Counted from the stretch's first letter, positions 6,018 through 13,960 are shown. The stretch is 18,190 bases of DNA from an uncultured Eggerthella sp. (GCA_900556585.1 USPD01000020.1:1-18190); one strand, 5' to 3'. Numbers and translations are program-made. Notes: a model not told the origin generated them from the letters alone.

Positions 6018-6620
6018 ATGAGCGAAAAAACGCAGAGCACAAAAGACCTAGCAGCACAGGTTCTTCAGTCAAAAAATTTATTAAACACTGTAGTTTCTGC
6101 ATTATCTGGAGCAACCCGTCGCGATCGTCAGAATGCATCCTCTGTTCTCGCTCAAATTGCAAAAATTGATCCAGAAGCTTTAGTTCCTTATACGAATGAT
6201 TTTATTGACGCCCTTAATAGGCCAGAAGCTCAAACACGTTGGGAATCCCTTGATGTCTTAACCGAACTTGTTCCTTTGGAATCCCGTTCATGTGACAAAG
6301 CTTTGCCAGGTGCTGAGACGGCTTTGTTTGATGAGGATAATGGTTTTGTTCGCCTATCTGCATTACGTTTTCTGTGTGCATTAGGTGCTACAACGGAAAA
6401 TCGCTCTCAGAAAGTTTGGCCGCTTCTTGATGAAGCGATTCAGTGCTATCACGGAGATTATGAATATCAGGATATGCTTTCAGCGATTGTTCTATTTTCG
6501 GAAGGAAAATTGGCTCCTGAAGTAAAACAGGGTTTGATTGATCGAGTTTCGTTTGATGCGGAACATAGCAAAGGCTCTTTAAAGCGTCGTAGTCAGCAGA
6601 TTATTGATAATCTATCTTAA
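6018..6620 (+). CDS. Conserved-looking helical-repeat (HEAT-like) protein, function unknown
   Basis: I do not recognise a named family for this 200-residue protein. It has no signal peptide or membrane segment and is predicted soluble. Residues about 20-90 and 100-175 read as consecutive amphipathic helix pairs, with a HEAT/armadillo flavour: RRDRQNASSVLAQIAKIDPE, then TRWESLDVLTELVPLE, then DNGFVRLSALRFLCALGA. The charged/hydrophobic alternation in these segments suggests a protein-binding scaffold. A GGAGG site lies about 7 bases before ATG 6018. The gene stands alone between lysR and idh, with its own candidate promoter and a long 3' gap. Codon use resembles its neighbours. A scaffold role is only a guess from the repeat pattern. 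Confidence 0.75.
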   Translation: MSEKTQSTKDLAAQVLQSKNLLNTVVSALSGATRRDRQNASSVLAQIAKIDPEALVPYTNDFIDALNRPEAQTRWESLDVLTELVPLESRSCDKALPGAETALFDEDNGFVRLSALRFLCALGATTENRSQKVWPLLDEAIQCYHGDYEYQDMLSAIVLFSEGKLAPEVKQGLIDRVSFDAEHSKGSLKRRSQQIIDNLS

Positions 6621-6892
6621 ATTTTAAGCTCAAGCAAAGCTGCCCATAAAAAGAAGCAGCCACTAATAGACTAGTGGTAGAAAAGATCAGCGATAGTTAT
6701 GAAAAAATCAAAATGTTCATAATTGCATCTGTTGCTGGTCTTTTATCTTTCGTATGAAGCCGTAAAGAGAAATATACGTTACATTTTCGCATGCTCTACT
6801 ACGATAGAGTGCTATAACGCATACACTATCAAGATGAAACAAATAGCTAATTGGTGATAGCCAATAATCGGCAATTTGATTCGTAGGCATTT

Positions 6893-6920
6893 TTGGCAAA
6901 TGGTATACGGAACTTACTAT
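6893..6920 (+). promoter_or_regulatory. Candidate promoter for idh
   Basis: TTGGCA (6893-6898) is 16 bases from TACTAT (6915-6920). These are reasonable -35 and -10 matches, and the predicted start near 6927 falls just before the leader hairpins. The match is modest and unverified. Confidence 0.35.
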
Positions 6921-6935
6921 TAAAAATTAGCTGGA

Positions 6936-6977
6936 TGACCGTCATAGCTCATGAGGTCAAACTTTTATAAGAAAGTT
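6936..6977 (+). promoter_or_regulatory. Tandem hairpins in the idh leader
   Basis: Hairpin 1: TGACC (6936-6940) and TCAT (6942-6945) pair with ATGA (6951-6954) and GGTCA (6955-6959). This gives 9 bp with one bulged G and loop AGCTC. Hairpin 2 follows with no gap: AACTTT (6960-6965) with AAAGTT (6972-6977), loop TATAAG. The idh ribosome site AAGGAG lies about 20 bases further on. The arrangement suggests a structured 5' UTR or a protein-binding site in DNA. Confidence 0.45.
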
Positions 6978-7008
6978 GTAGCGAAACGACTAGTCAAGGA
7001 GTGGTTTA

Positions 7009-8103
7009 ATGGCAAAGCATACGGTAACGCTTATTCCTGGCGACGGTATTGGGCTTGAAACAACAGCAGCAATGCGACGAGTTGTTGAAGCTGCTGGTGC
7101 CGATATTGAATGGGAAGTGGCAGAAGCTGGCGCACACATGATGGACGTATGTGGTACACCTTTGCCAGAAGAAACCATCGAGGCAGTTCGCAAGAATAAA
7201 GTCGCTATTAAAGGTCCTATTACTACTCCTGTAGGTACTGGTTTTAGAAGCGTAAATGTAGCTCTGCGTAAAACTTTGGATTTGAATGTATGCTTGCGTC
7301 CTGTGATTTCTATTCCAGGAGCAGGCGGACGATATTCTGATGTTGATCTCGTTGTGGTACGTGAAAACTCAGAGGACTTATATGCTGGAATTGAATTTGA
7401 GGAAGGTAGCCAGGATGCTGCCGATCTTATTAAATTCTGCGAAGAAAAAAATGCAGGAACAATTCGTCCTGATTCGGGCATTTCAATCAAGCCTATTTCG
7501 ATTACTGCTACTGAGAAAATCGTGAGATTTGCTTTTGAATATGCGCTTAAGCATGGTAGAAAAAAAGTAACGGCGGCTCATAAAGCAAACATCATGAAAT
7601 ATTCGGATGGTTTGTTTTTAAAGACAGCGCGTGAAGTCGCTAAAGAATATGAAGGAAAAGTTGAATTTAATGACAATATCATTGACGCCTTCTGTATGAA
7701 CATTGTTATGGATCCTTCTCAGTTTGATGTAATAGTGTTCCCGAATTTGTATGGCGATATCGCGAGTGACTTATGTGCTGGTCTTGTAGGGGGTTTAGGC
7801 ATTGCTCCTGGCGCTAATATCGGTTCTGAATATGCCATCTTTGAAGCAGTACATGGTTCTGCTCCTGATATTGCAGGAAAAGATATTTGCAATCCGACAG
7901 CAGAAGTTCTTTCAGCGGCGATGATGCTTGATCATTTGGGAGAATTAGAAATTGCAACGAATATTCGTTCTGCAGTTCGTGAGGTATATGCACAAGGAAA
8001 GGTATTAACTGCTGATATCTGCAAAGCTATTGGGTCAAGTCAAGCGCCTTCTACTTGTACTGAATTTACCAATGAACTCATTAAAGTGCTAAGCAATAAG
8101 TAG
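7009..8103 (+). CDS. NAD-dependent isocitrate dehydrogenase
   Basis: This enzyme oxidatively decarboxylates isocitrate to 2-oxoglutarate in the cytoplasm. The 364-residue protein belongs to the isocitrate/isopropylmalate dehydrogenase family. IDH-type substrate residues are visible: Ser81 and Asn83 in RSVNVALRKTLDLN, Arg87, Arg97, Arg118, Tyr125 (SEDLYAGIE), Lys192 (HKANIMKYSDG), and metal-binding Asp226, Asp250 and Asp254 (NLYGDIASD). At the cofactor site, HGSAPDIAGK has Asp287-Ile288 where NADP enzymes such as E. coli Icd have Lys-Tyr, indicating NAD use. The S-x-N motif argues against isopropylmalate dehydrogenase, but homoisocitrate activity cannot be fully excluded. AAGGAG precedes ATG 7009. 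Aconitase follows 151 bases downstream, supplying its substrate. Confidence 0.9.
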   Translation: MAKHTVTLIPGDGIGLETTAAMRRVVEAAGADIEWEVAEAGAHMMDVCGTPLPEETIEAVRKNKVAIKGPITTPVGTGFRSVNVALRKTLDLNVCLRPVISIPGAGGRYSDVDLVVVRENSEDLYAGIEFEEGSQDAADLIKFCEEKNAGTIRPDSGISIKPISITATEKIVRFAFEYALKHGRKKVTAAHKANIMKYSDGLFLKTAREVAKEYEGKVEFNDNIIDAFCMNIVMDPSQFDVIVFPNLYGDIASDLCAGLVGGLGIAPGANIGSEYAIFEAVHGSAPDIAGKDICNPTAEVLSAAMMLDHLGELEIATNIRSAVREVYAQGKVLTADICKAIGSSQAPSTCTEFTNELIKVLSNK

Positions 8104-8124
8104 AACTTTAAGAAAGCTATAAAA

Positions 8125-8157
8125 AGTGATCCTGAACAAAGGTAAGGTCAGGTTACT
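8125..8157 (+). other. Imperfect stem-loop after idh
   Basis: AGT (8125-8127) and CCTGA (8131-8135) pair with TCAGG (8148-8152) and ACT (8155-8157) across a small internal loop. No T-run follows, so it is unlikely to be an efficient terminator. idh and acn may be partly cotranscribed. Confidence 0.3.
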
Positions 8158-8179
8158 AGGGTATTGATATTGATGGATG

Positions 8180-8239
8180 ATTTGCTTTTGTATTTTGAAT
8201 ACTTGAAGGCAAATTAAGGTGCAGTCGGGATAAGTCCCG
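8180..8239 (+). promoter_or_regulatory. Two hairpins in the acn leader
   Basis: Hairpin 1: ATTTGC (8180-8185) pairs with GCAAAT (8209-8214), and inside it GTATT (8190-8194) pairs with AATAC (8198-8202). An internal loop, TTTT opposite TTGAAG, separates the two helices. Hairpin 2: CGGGA (8226-8230) pairs with TCCCG (8235-8239) around TAAG and ends 15 bases before ATG 8255, close to the weak ribosome site AAAGAAGAA. Placement suggests translational control. No CAGUGN iron-responsive-element loop is present. Confidence 0.45.
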
Positions 8240-8254
8240 GGAAAGAAGAATTAA

Positions 8255-10903
8255 ATGAACAACCGTGCAGCTCAATTGCAGGTAGGTAATTCATCATATA
8301 CCTACTATCCCGTAACTGCTGTTCAAGGGCATGAAAAGCTTCCGTTTTCGCTTACGGTCCTTCTTGAAAATATACTGCGTTTAGCGCCAAGCGATGAACG
8401 TGCTAAAGAACTTTCAGATCGTCTTGTTGAAGCTGGTCTTGCAGGTATTGTTGGAAGCGAAATTGAATTCAGTCCAGCGCGTGTTTTGTTTCAGGACTTT
8501 ACGGGAGTGCCCGTATTTGTTGACTTTGCAGTAATGCGTGAAGCGTGCATGAACCTAGGGGGAGATCCTAAAAACATTAATCCTCAGGTGCCTTGTGATT
8601 TAGTTATTGATCATTCGGTTATTGCTGATGTTGCTGGTTGTGCTGGCGCGCTTGAGCAAAACATGGCGCTTGAGTTTGACCGCAATAAAGAACGTTATGA
8701 GTTTTTGAAATGGGCACAGGAATCCTTTGAAAACGTACGTATTGTTCCGCCTGGAGCGGGTATTTGTCATCAGCTCAACATTGAGCGTTTTGCTTCAGTG
8801 GTAATGACGCGCGAAACTGAAGATGGCAAGGCGGCGTACTTTGATACTCTTGTAGGAACTGACTCGCATACGCCGACCGCTAATGGCATTGGCGTTCTTG
8901 GTTGGGGCGTTGGTGGCATTGAAGCGGAAGCAGCAGCTTTGGGTCAGCCAATCACAACGCTTGTTCCTCGCGTTATTGGTGTAAAGCTTACTGGTAAGCT
9001 CTCTGAAGAAGTAAGCGCTATGGATGTGTCGCTGACGTTTGCGCAAATGCTGCGTGCAGAAGGTGTTGTGGGCTGCTTTGTAGAATGCTTTGGCGAAGGT
9101 CTTGATAGCCTGAGCGCAACTCAGCGTGCTTGCATTTCCAATATGACTCCTGAATATGGTTCAACATGCACGTTGTTTCCAGTAGACAATAAAACACTTG
9201 AGTATCTTGAATTAACAGGCAGAACGCCTGAACAGGTTGCACTGGTGGAAGCTTATGCTAAGGCTCAAGGATTCTGGAATGATCCTGAAGCAGATCAACG
9301 TGTGTACTCTAAGGTGCTTGAGCTCGATCTTTCTACGGTTACGCGTAGCGTTGCGGGTCCTTCTCGTCCTCATGACCGTATTGATGTGGCGGAAGCTAAA
9401 CAAACATTTGAGACGATTTGCGAAAAGAGAAATCTTGATACAAACAAAACAGTTGAAGTTGATATTTTAGGGCAAAAGCATACGCTCACTCATGGTGCTC
9501 TTGCTATTGCTGCGGTTACTAGCTGCACGACAGCAACCGATGCAAGTATGATGCTTTCCGCAGGCGTTCTTGCACGAAACGCAGCTGCCTTAGGATTGCA
9601 TCCTAAGCCCTGGGTGAAAACCATTCTTGCTCCTGGATCTCGTGCGACAGAAGACATTTTGGATGCTGCGGGGTTAATGCCTGCGCTTCGTGATTTAGGC
9701 TTTTATACGTGCGGTTTTGGATGCATGAGCTGTATTGGTAATTCTGGTCCTATTTTGCCAGCGATGCATGACGTGGCAAATGAAATTGAGCTTGCTAGCA
9801 TTCTGTCAGGTAATCGCAATTTCGAAGGCCGTATTTCTCCTGATGTTTCTCAAAATTACTTATGCGCGCCAGCACTAGTTATTGCTTATTCTTTAGTTGG
9901 AACTATGGATTTTGATTTTGAAAATCAACCTCTTGGTACCAAGGCTGATGGAACGGAAGTGTACTTGCGCGATATTTGGCCGTCATCATCTGAGGTATGT
10001 GAGCTACTTGAACAGTGCTGCACAAAAGAAGTATTTCGCCGTGCGGGAGAAGGTCTTTTTGATGGGGACGAGGCTTGGCAGGCGCTTGGCAAAGAAGCAA
10101 GTGATGTTTTTGCATGGGATCCTCAATCAACCTATGTTCGTCGTGCCCCTTATTTTGACGGCATGACAAAGAAAGCAACCGCGCCAGCTGCTATTAATGA
10201 CGCACGTGTGCTTCTTAATTTAGGGGATTTTATTACGACCGATCATATTTCTCCAGCAGGTTCTATTGCTGAAGATTCTCCTGCTGCACGTTATCTTGAA
10301 GCACATGACGTAGCGCCTGAAGATTTCAATACTTATGGTGCGCGTCGCGGTAATCATGAGGTAATGATGCGTGGTGCTTTTGCAAATGTAAAGCTTACCA
10401 ATAAGCTTGCTGATGGTAAGAAGGGTGGTTGGACGAAAGACTTTCTTGATGGTGAAATAAAGCCTGTCTATGATGCGGCAGAACATTATCAGGAAAATAA
10501 TATTCCTTTAGTAGTACTTGCTGGGAAAATGTATGGTAGTGGATCTTCTCGTGACTGGGCCGCAAAAGGACCTATGCTCCAAGGGATTCGTGCGGCATTC
10601 GCAGAAAGCTTCGAGCGCATTCACCGTTCTAATTTAATTGGCATGGGAATTTTGCCTTTGCAATTTGAAGAAGGACAGAATGCCGAAACGTTGGGTCTTG
10701 ATGGCAGCGAAACCATCAGTATTGCTCCCACTGATTTCTCTCAAGGATTGCCCAAGCCTTCTAAGGTTGATGTTGCGGCGACAAAACCCGATGGAACGCT
10801 TATTGCATTTAAAGCTATTGTCCGAATTGATACACCAACAGAAGGCGAATACTACTACAACGGTGGAATTTTACAGTATGTATTACGTTCTTTGTCGGAG
10901 TAG
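8255..10903 (+). CDS. acnA: Aconitate hydratase (AcnA/IRP-type aconitase)
   Basis: Aconitase isomerises citrate to isocitrate through cis-aconitate using a [4Fe-4S] cluster. The 882-residue length matches AcnA/IRP1-type enzymes (E. coli AcnA has 891). Cluster ligands are Cys424 (TSCTTATDAS), Cys490 and Cys493 (GFGCMSCIGNSGP). The substrate loop GTDSHTP is at 201-207. The C-terminal swivel domain begins near 640 and carries FITTDHISPAGSI, TYGARRGNHEVM and the active-site YGSGSSRDWAAKG (760-772). After the first cluster Cys most AcnA proteins have TNTSNPS; TTATDAS is divergent. The start at 8255 agrees with the family, although its ribosome site is weak. With idh upstream it makes the citrate-to-2-oxoglutarate branch. 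Confidence 0.95.
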   Translation: MNNRAAQLQVGNSSYTYYPVTAVQGHEKLPFSLTVLLENILRLAPSDERAKELSDRLVEAGLAGIVGSEIEFSPARVLFQDFTGVPVFVDFAVMREACMNLGGDPKNINPQVPCDLVIDHSVIADVAGCAGALEQNMALEFDRNKERYEFLKWAQESFENVRIVPPGAGICHQLNIERFASVVMTRETEDGKAAYFDTLVGTDSHTPTANGIGVLGWGVGGIEAEAAALGQPITTLVPRVIGVKLTGKLSEEVSAMDVSLTFAQMLRAEGVVGCFVECFGEGLDSLSATQRACISNMTPEYGSTCTLFPVDNKTLEYLELTGRTPEQVALVEAYAKAQGFWNDPEADQRVYSKVLELDLSTVTRSVAGPSRPHDRIDVAEAKQTFETICEKRNLDTNKTVEVDILGQKHTLTHGALAIAAVTSCTTATDASMMLSAGVLARNAAALGLHPKPWVKTILAPGSRATEDILDAAGLMPALRDLGFYTCGFGCMSCIGNSGPILPAMHDVANEIELASILSGNRNFEGRISPDVSQNYLCAPALVIAYSLVGTMDFDFENQPLGTKADGTEVYLRDIWPSSSEVCELLEQCCTKEVFRRAGEGLFDGDEAWQALGKEASDVFAWDPQSTYVRRAPYFDGMTKKATAPAAINDARVLLNLGDFITTDHISPAGSIAEDSPAARYLEAHDVAPEDFNTYGARRGNHEVMMRGAFANVKLTNKLADGKKGGWTKDFLDGEIKPVYDAAEHYQENNIPLVVLAGKMYGSGSSRDWAAKGPMLQGIRAAFAESFERIHRSNLIGMGILPLQFEEGQNAETLGLDGSETISIAPTDFSQGLPKPSKVDVAATKPDGTLIAFKAIVRIDTPTEGEYYYNGGILQYVLRSLSE

Positions 10904-10999
10904 ATAACTGCATAGAGGCGGAGTCGTGTTAAGTGTCAATTTAATATTGCGTTTTATGCTTTAGTAGGTATTTATAACGTTTAGTTATCGAAAAACAGG

Positions 11000-11037
11000 A
11001 AAAGGCGCACAAGAAATCTCTGTGCGTCTTTTGTTTT
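11000..11037 (+). terminator. Intrinsic terminator after acnA
   Basis: AAAAGGCGCAC (11000-11010) pairs with GTGCGTCTTTT (11022-11032), with one G·U pair and an 11-base loop. It runs into a T-rich tract (TTTTGTTTT). It lies about 100 bases after the acn stop and ends that unit before the next gene. Confidence 0.8.
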
Positions 11038-11109
11038 ACGAAGTGGGGTATTTCCTTACTAAAGAATCAGATACAATTACATATTACGTATGTAAGAGGA
11101 AGGAGCCTT

Positions 11110-13068
11110 ATGGCAGATCCAAATAATCAAGGACCAGTCAGTTGGGCAGACTTGTTAAAACAGTTTGGTGCGGCTCAGGGCGGTGCCGGATTCGGTGGTG
11201 CTAGTACGGGCAGCTCGAACGAATCCGGTGCGGGTGCTGGCGGTTCACGTCGTGGTAGTCGTGGCGGTCGTCCAGGTGGCGGTGAATTTAGCGCATTTCG
11301 TGATGCGCTTTCGCAAATGAGCAAGAAAGCGCTGATTATTATCGCGGTGCTCGTTGTGCTTGTTTTGGCATTCTGTTATTGGTGGTTTCATCCACCTATC
11401 AACATTCACAGTGTTGATTTATGGTTTGTACTGGCGATCTTTATTTTGTTGCCCTCATTCTTGATCTTCTTTTCGTTTAAACAGATCTATGCTAACGGAA
11501 TGGGAAAGAGGGAAAAGAGCGAAAAGAAATCAAAACGGTTCAAAGTTTTAATGTTTGTTCCGATTGCTATTGCAGCTATTGGCTTGATTGGCGCTTTGCT
11601 TTCTTTAAGTTTGTTCCCTGGTAATGCGGAAAAATATGCGAACATTCTTCAAACGCAAGAAACGGATTTTGCATCAGATATTCAAGAAGTTGATTATTCT
11701 GAAATTCCATTTATCGATCGTGATTCTGCCATGCTTTTAGGCAATCGTACTATGGGCTCCATGGCGGATTATGTTAGTCAGTATGTCATCGACGATATTT
11801 ATACTCAGATCAACTACCAGGATTCACCCGTTCGCGTAAGTCCATTGAATTATGCTGACTTATTTAAGTGGTGGTCAAACAAAGATACGGGTATTCCAGG
11901 TTACGTTATCGTTAATATGAGTACACAGGATACTCAAATCGTTCGGCTTGATGATCCAATTTATTATTCTGACTCTGATCCATTATTCAATAACGTTGAT
12001 CGTCATGTTCAGCTTTCCTATCCATTCTATATTCTGGGCGATAAATCGTTTGAGATAGATGACAACGGTAAGCCTTACTGGCTCTATCCTGTAATGGACT
12101 TCAAGGTTGGCTTGTTCGGAGGTCAGACAGTATCTCGCGTCATCATGTGTGATGCGAATACCGGTGAATGTCAGGATTTAGCAATTGAAGACGTTCCTCA
12201 ATGGGTCGACCGTGCTTATCCAGCGGAACTTCTTATTGAGCAATACAACTGGAGCGGTTCGCTTTCTGGTGGTTGGATTAATTCCTGGTTAGGTCAAAGT
12301 GGTGTTCGTCAAACTACCCCTGGGACTGATGGTAATCTTGGATACAACTATATTGTAAAAGATGATGATGTGTGGGTTTATAGTGGTGTAACTTCAGCGA
12401 CATCAGACAATTCAATCATTGGCTTTGTTTTAATTAATCAGCGTACGGCGGAATCTAAATTCTATCCAGTAGCAGGTGCTACGGAGGATTCGGCAATGAG
12501 TTCTGCTGAAGGTCAGGTTCAGCAAATGCGTTACGAATCCACCTTCCCACTTCTTATCAACGTGGGTGGCCAGCCTACGTACTTCATGGCTTTGAAAGAC
12601 AGTGCTGGTTTGGTGAAAATGTACGCCATGATTGATATTCAGCGTTACCAGAATGTAGCTGTTGGCAATACCATAGAAGAAACGGAAGAAGCTTATAAGC
12701 AGCTTTTGCGAAGCAACGGCATTGAAATTCAAGGCAGTGAAGAAGAATCTACGGTAACTGAGGGTTCGGCCACTGGTACTATTACGCTAATTTCGTCTGT
12801 TGTTCTTGATGGCAATACGCATTATTACGTCATGCTTGCTGGTAACGACACTTTGTATGATTGCTCGGTTGCAAATATTGTTGATATTGTTCGCTATAAA
12901 GAGGGCGATGATATTACCTTAAACTTCTCTAATGGCGGTGGATCTGTTGTAGTGGTTGATTCTATTAGTCAGCCTACCCAGCAAAACCAGGATTCTAATG
13001 CTGCCTCTGGAGATTCTGCTGTAGCAGATAACGCGGCAACTGGTGCTGAAGATGGTGTAACTGCCTAA
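11110..13068 (+). CDS. Large membrane-anchored protein of unknown function
   Basis: This 652-residue protein has four zones. Residues 1-60 are a Gly/Ser/Arg-rich low-complexity tail. Residues about 73-168 hold three hydrophobic helices (73-93, 104-123, 145-168), with a Lys/Arg-rich loop between helices 2 and 3. Residues about 187-550 are a well-ordered globular region with motifs such as DRDSAMLLGNRTMGSMADYV, GIPGYVIVNM, PYWLYPVMDF, VPQWVDRAYPAELL, and SAEGQVQQMRYESTFPLL. A short beta-rich domain (about 560-620) and an Asn/Ala/Ser-rich tail follow. By the positive-inside rule the tail is cytoplasmic and the large domain extracytoplasmic. I recall related uncharacterised proteins in Gram-positives but cannot assign a function. 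GGAAGGAG precedes ATG 11110. It is monocistronic between two terminators. Confidence 0.9.
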   Translation: MADPNNQGPVSWADLLKQFGAAQGGAGFGGASTGSSNESGAGAGGSRRGSRGGRPGGGEFSAFRDALSQMSKKALIIIAVLVVLVLAFCYWWFHPPINIHSVDLWFVLAIFILLPSFLIFFSFKQIYANGMGKREKSEKKSKRFKVLMFVPIAIAAIGLIGALLSLSLFPGNAEKYANILQTQETDFASDIQEVDYSEIPFIDRDSAMLLGNRTMGSMADYVSQYVIDDIYTQINYQDSPVRVSPLNYADLFKWWSNKDTGIPGYVIVNMSTQDTQIVRLDDPIYYSDSDPLFNNVDRHVQLSYPFYILGDKSFEIDDNGKPYWLYPVMDFKVGLFGGQTVSRVIMCDANTGECQDLAIEDVPQWVDRAYPAELLIEQYNWSGSLSGGWINSWLGQSGVRQTTPGTDGNLGYNYIVKDDDVWVYSGVTSATSDNSIIGFVLINQRTAESKFYPVAGATEDSAMSSAEGQVQQMRYESTFPLLINVGGQPTYFMALKDSAGLVKMYAMIDIQRYQNVAVGNTIEETEEAYKQLLRSNGIEIQGSEEESTVTEGSATGTITLISSVVLDGNTHYYVMLAGNDTLYDCSVANIVDIVRYKEGDDITLNFSNGGGSVVVVDSISQPTQQNQDSNAASGDSAVADNAATGAEDGVTA

Positions 13069-13080
13069 ATTGACGGAACA

Positions 13081-13118
13081 ACAAGCAAGATGCAATAGTT
13101 TGCTTGCTTGTAGGTTTT
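13081..13118 (+). terminator. Terminator hairpin after the membrane protein gene
   Basis: ACAAGCAAG (13081-13089) pairs perfectly with CTTGCTTGT (13103-13111), followed by AGGTTTTT. It lies 12 bases after the stop codon on the + strand. Confidence 0.75.
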
Positions 13119-13124
13119 TACACT

Positions 13125-13170
13125 AAAAAAATAGAGCCTGGAGGATCTAAGTCTTCTAGGCTCTTTTTTA
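13125..13170. terminator. Bidirectional terminator between convergent genes
   Basis: AGAGCCTGGAGGA (13133-13145) pairs with TCTTCTAGGCTCT (13152-13164) using two G·U pairs and loop TCTAAG. A T-run lies to the right (13164-13169) and an A-run to the left (13125-13131). It can therefore terminate the + strand membrane protein transcript and the - strand lut operon, whose last stop is at 13259. Confidence 0.85.
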
Positions 13171-13258
13171 TTATGGATATAAAAATAACTTCTAAGCTGA
13201 ATTCTTTTAAGAGGCAAATTGTGTAGCGAAAGCTGCAGGGGCAGAAACCATGTAGCTC

Positions 13259-13960
13259 TTATTCATCAATCAAAATTACACCTGCATGTACAGGGCCGTG
13301 AACGCCTACAACACGAACCAACTCAATGTCTGCGGTATTTGATGGACCGCTGATAAAGGTAAAGTTAGAAGGCATTTGCTTACCTTGAGCTACTTCTTCT
13401 TCCCATGCGTCCATAAGTTGTGTCATATAGGGATAGATGTCTTTTTTGCGGAGCAATGCTATATGACCAATAGGTAAAAGACAAATTGAGCGTCCTGATT
13501 CTTTGGTGCACTTTTGGATGATTGTGGCGGTTTCAGCAATACCAGCGCTTGCAACGGTGATGCCCACGTCGGCGTTTTCTGCTTGGCCAACGCTAGCTTC
13601 ACGGCTTGTTGGATCCCAACGGATTGCTTTTAGAGAGGTATTTGCTAATGCTTCAGGAATTTGATAAGAATCAATGTCTTCAACGTCGGCGTAAACTACA
13701 TGGCCACCTTCGCCGAATTGATTTACCAACTCAATAACAGCCTGTGCTACCTCATTTGGTTTTGCTTCCTTGACAATGGTGCCTACTTTTTCAGCTTCGC
13801 GGATAAACCAATTCGATAGTTCTTCAGTTGTGTAATCGTGAAAATCACTTGCAAGTGGTGCTGAAGTTGTAGCGCATGGCTCTACGCTTGCAGGAGGTTC
13901 AGTTCGACCAAGCGCGTTAGAGATGGGCGCTAGGAACTCTTCAAGGCTCACGGTGCTCAT
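13259..13960 (-). CDS. lutC: Lactate utilization protein C (LUD domain)
   Basis: LutC is the third component of the LutABC system, which oxidises L-lactate to pyruvate in the cytoplasm. The 233-residue protein carries the LUD domain. Its best-conserved blocks are ADVGITVASAGIAETATI (130-147), the ICLLPIGHIALLRK segment (159-172), and SGPSNTADIELVRVVGVHGP (204-223), close to the C-terminus. It has no membrane segment or iron-sulfur motif. AAAGGAG lies just before the start, and the start ATG abuts the lutB stop codon (TAAATG), so the two are translationally coupled. It is last in the operon and is followed by the bidirectional terminator. Confidence 0.93.
   Translation of the reverse strand: MSTVSLEEFLAPISNALGRTEPPASVEPCATTSAPLASDFHDYTTEELSNWFIREAEKVGTIVKEAKPNEVAQAVIELVNQFGEGGHVVYADVEDIDSYQIPEALANTSLKAIRWDPTSREASVGQAENADVGITVASAGIAETATIIQKCTKESGRSICLLPIGHIALLRKKDIYPYMTQLMDAWEEEVAQGKQMPSNFTFISGPSNTADIELVRVVGVHGPVHAGVILIDE

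Larger units (their letters stand above)
6621..7008 (+). other. 388-base noncoding gap before idh
   Basis: No convincing gene is present. Near the 5' side is a small dyad, CCACTA (6660-6665) with TAGTGG (6672-6677), and a weaker one, GCTGC (6639-6643) with GCAGC (6656-6660); neither has a T-run. An open frame on the minus strand (6899-6717) lacks a ribosome site. The 3' part holds a candidate promoter and two adjacent hairpins, listed separately. The middle, about 6690-6890, shows nothing I can name. Confidence 0.6.

Noticed and set aside
6717..6899. Open frame of 60 codons on the minus strand in the gap before idh
   Set aside because: It has no ribosome site upstream of its ATG, low-complexity unlikely protein sequence, and it overlaps the apparent regulatory region of idh.
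8180..8239. Iron-responsive element in the acn leader
   Set aside because: Neither hairpin carries a CAGUGN loop or the C-bulge spacing, so the name is not warranted.
10903..10989. 7-bp inverted repeat GATAACT ... AGTTATC after acnA
   Set aside because: The arms are 73 bases apart and AT-rich, with no supporting structure; expected by chance.
13171..13258. Tiny minus-strand frame (MVSAPAAFATQFAS) downstream of lutC
   Set aside because: At 14 codons and without a ribosome site it is indistinguishable from chance; the segment is simply the lutC 3' UTR before the terminator.
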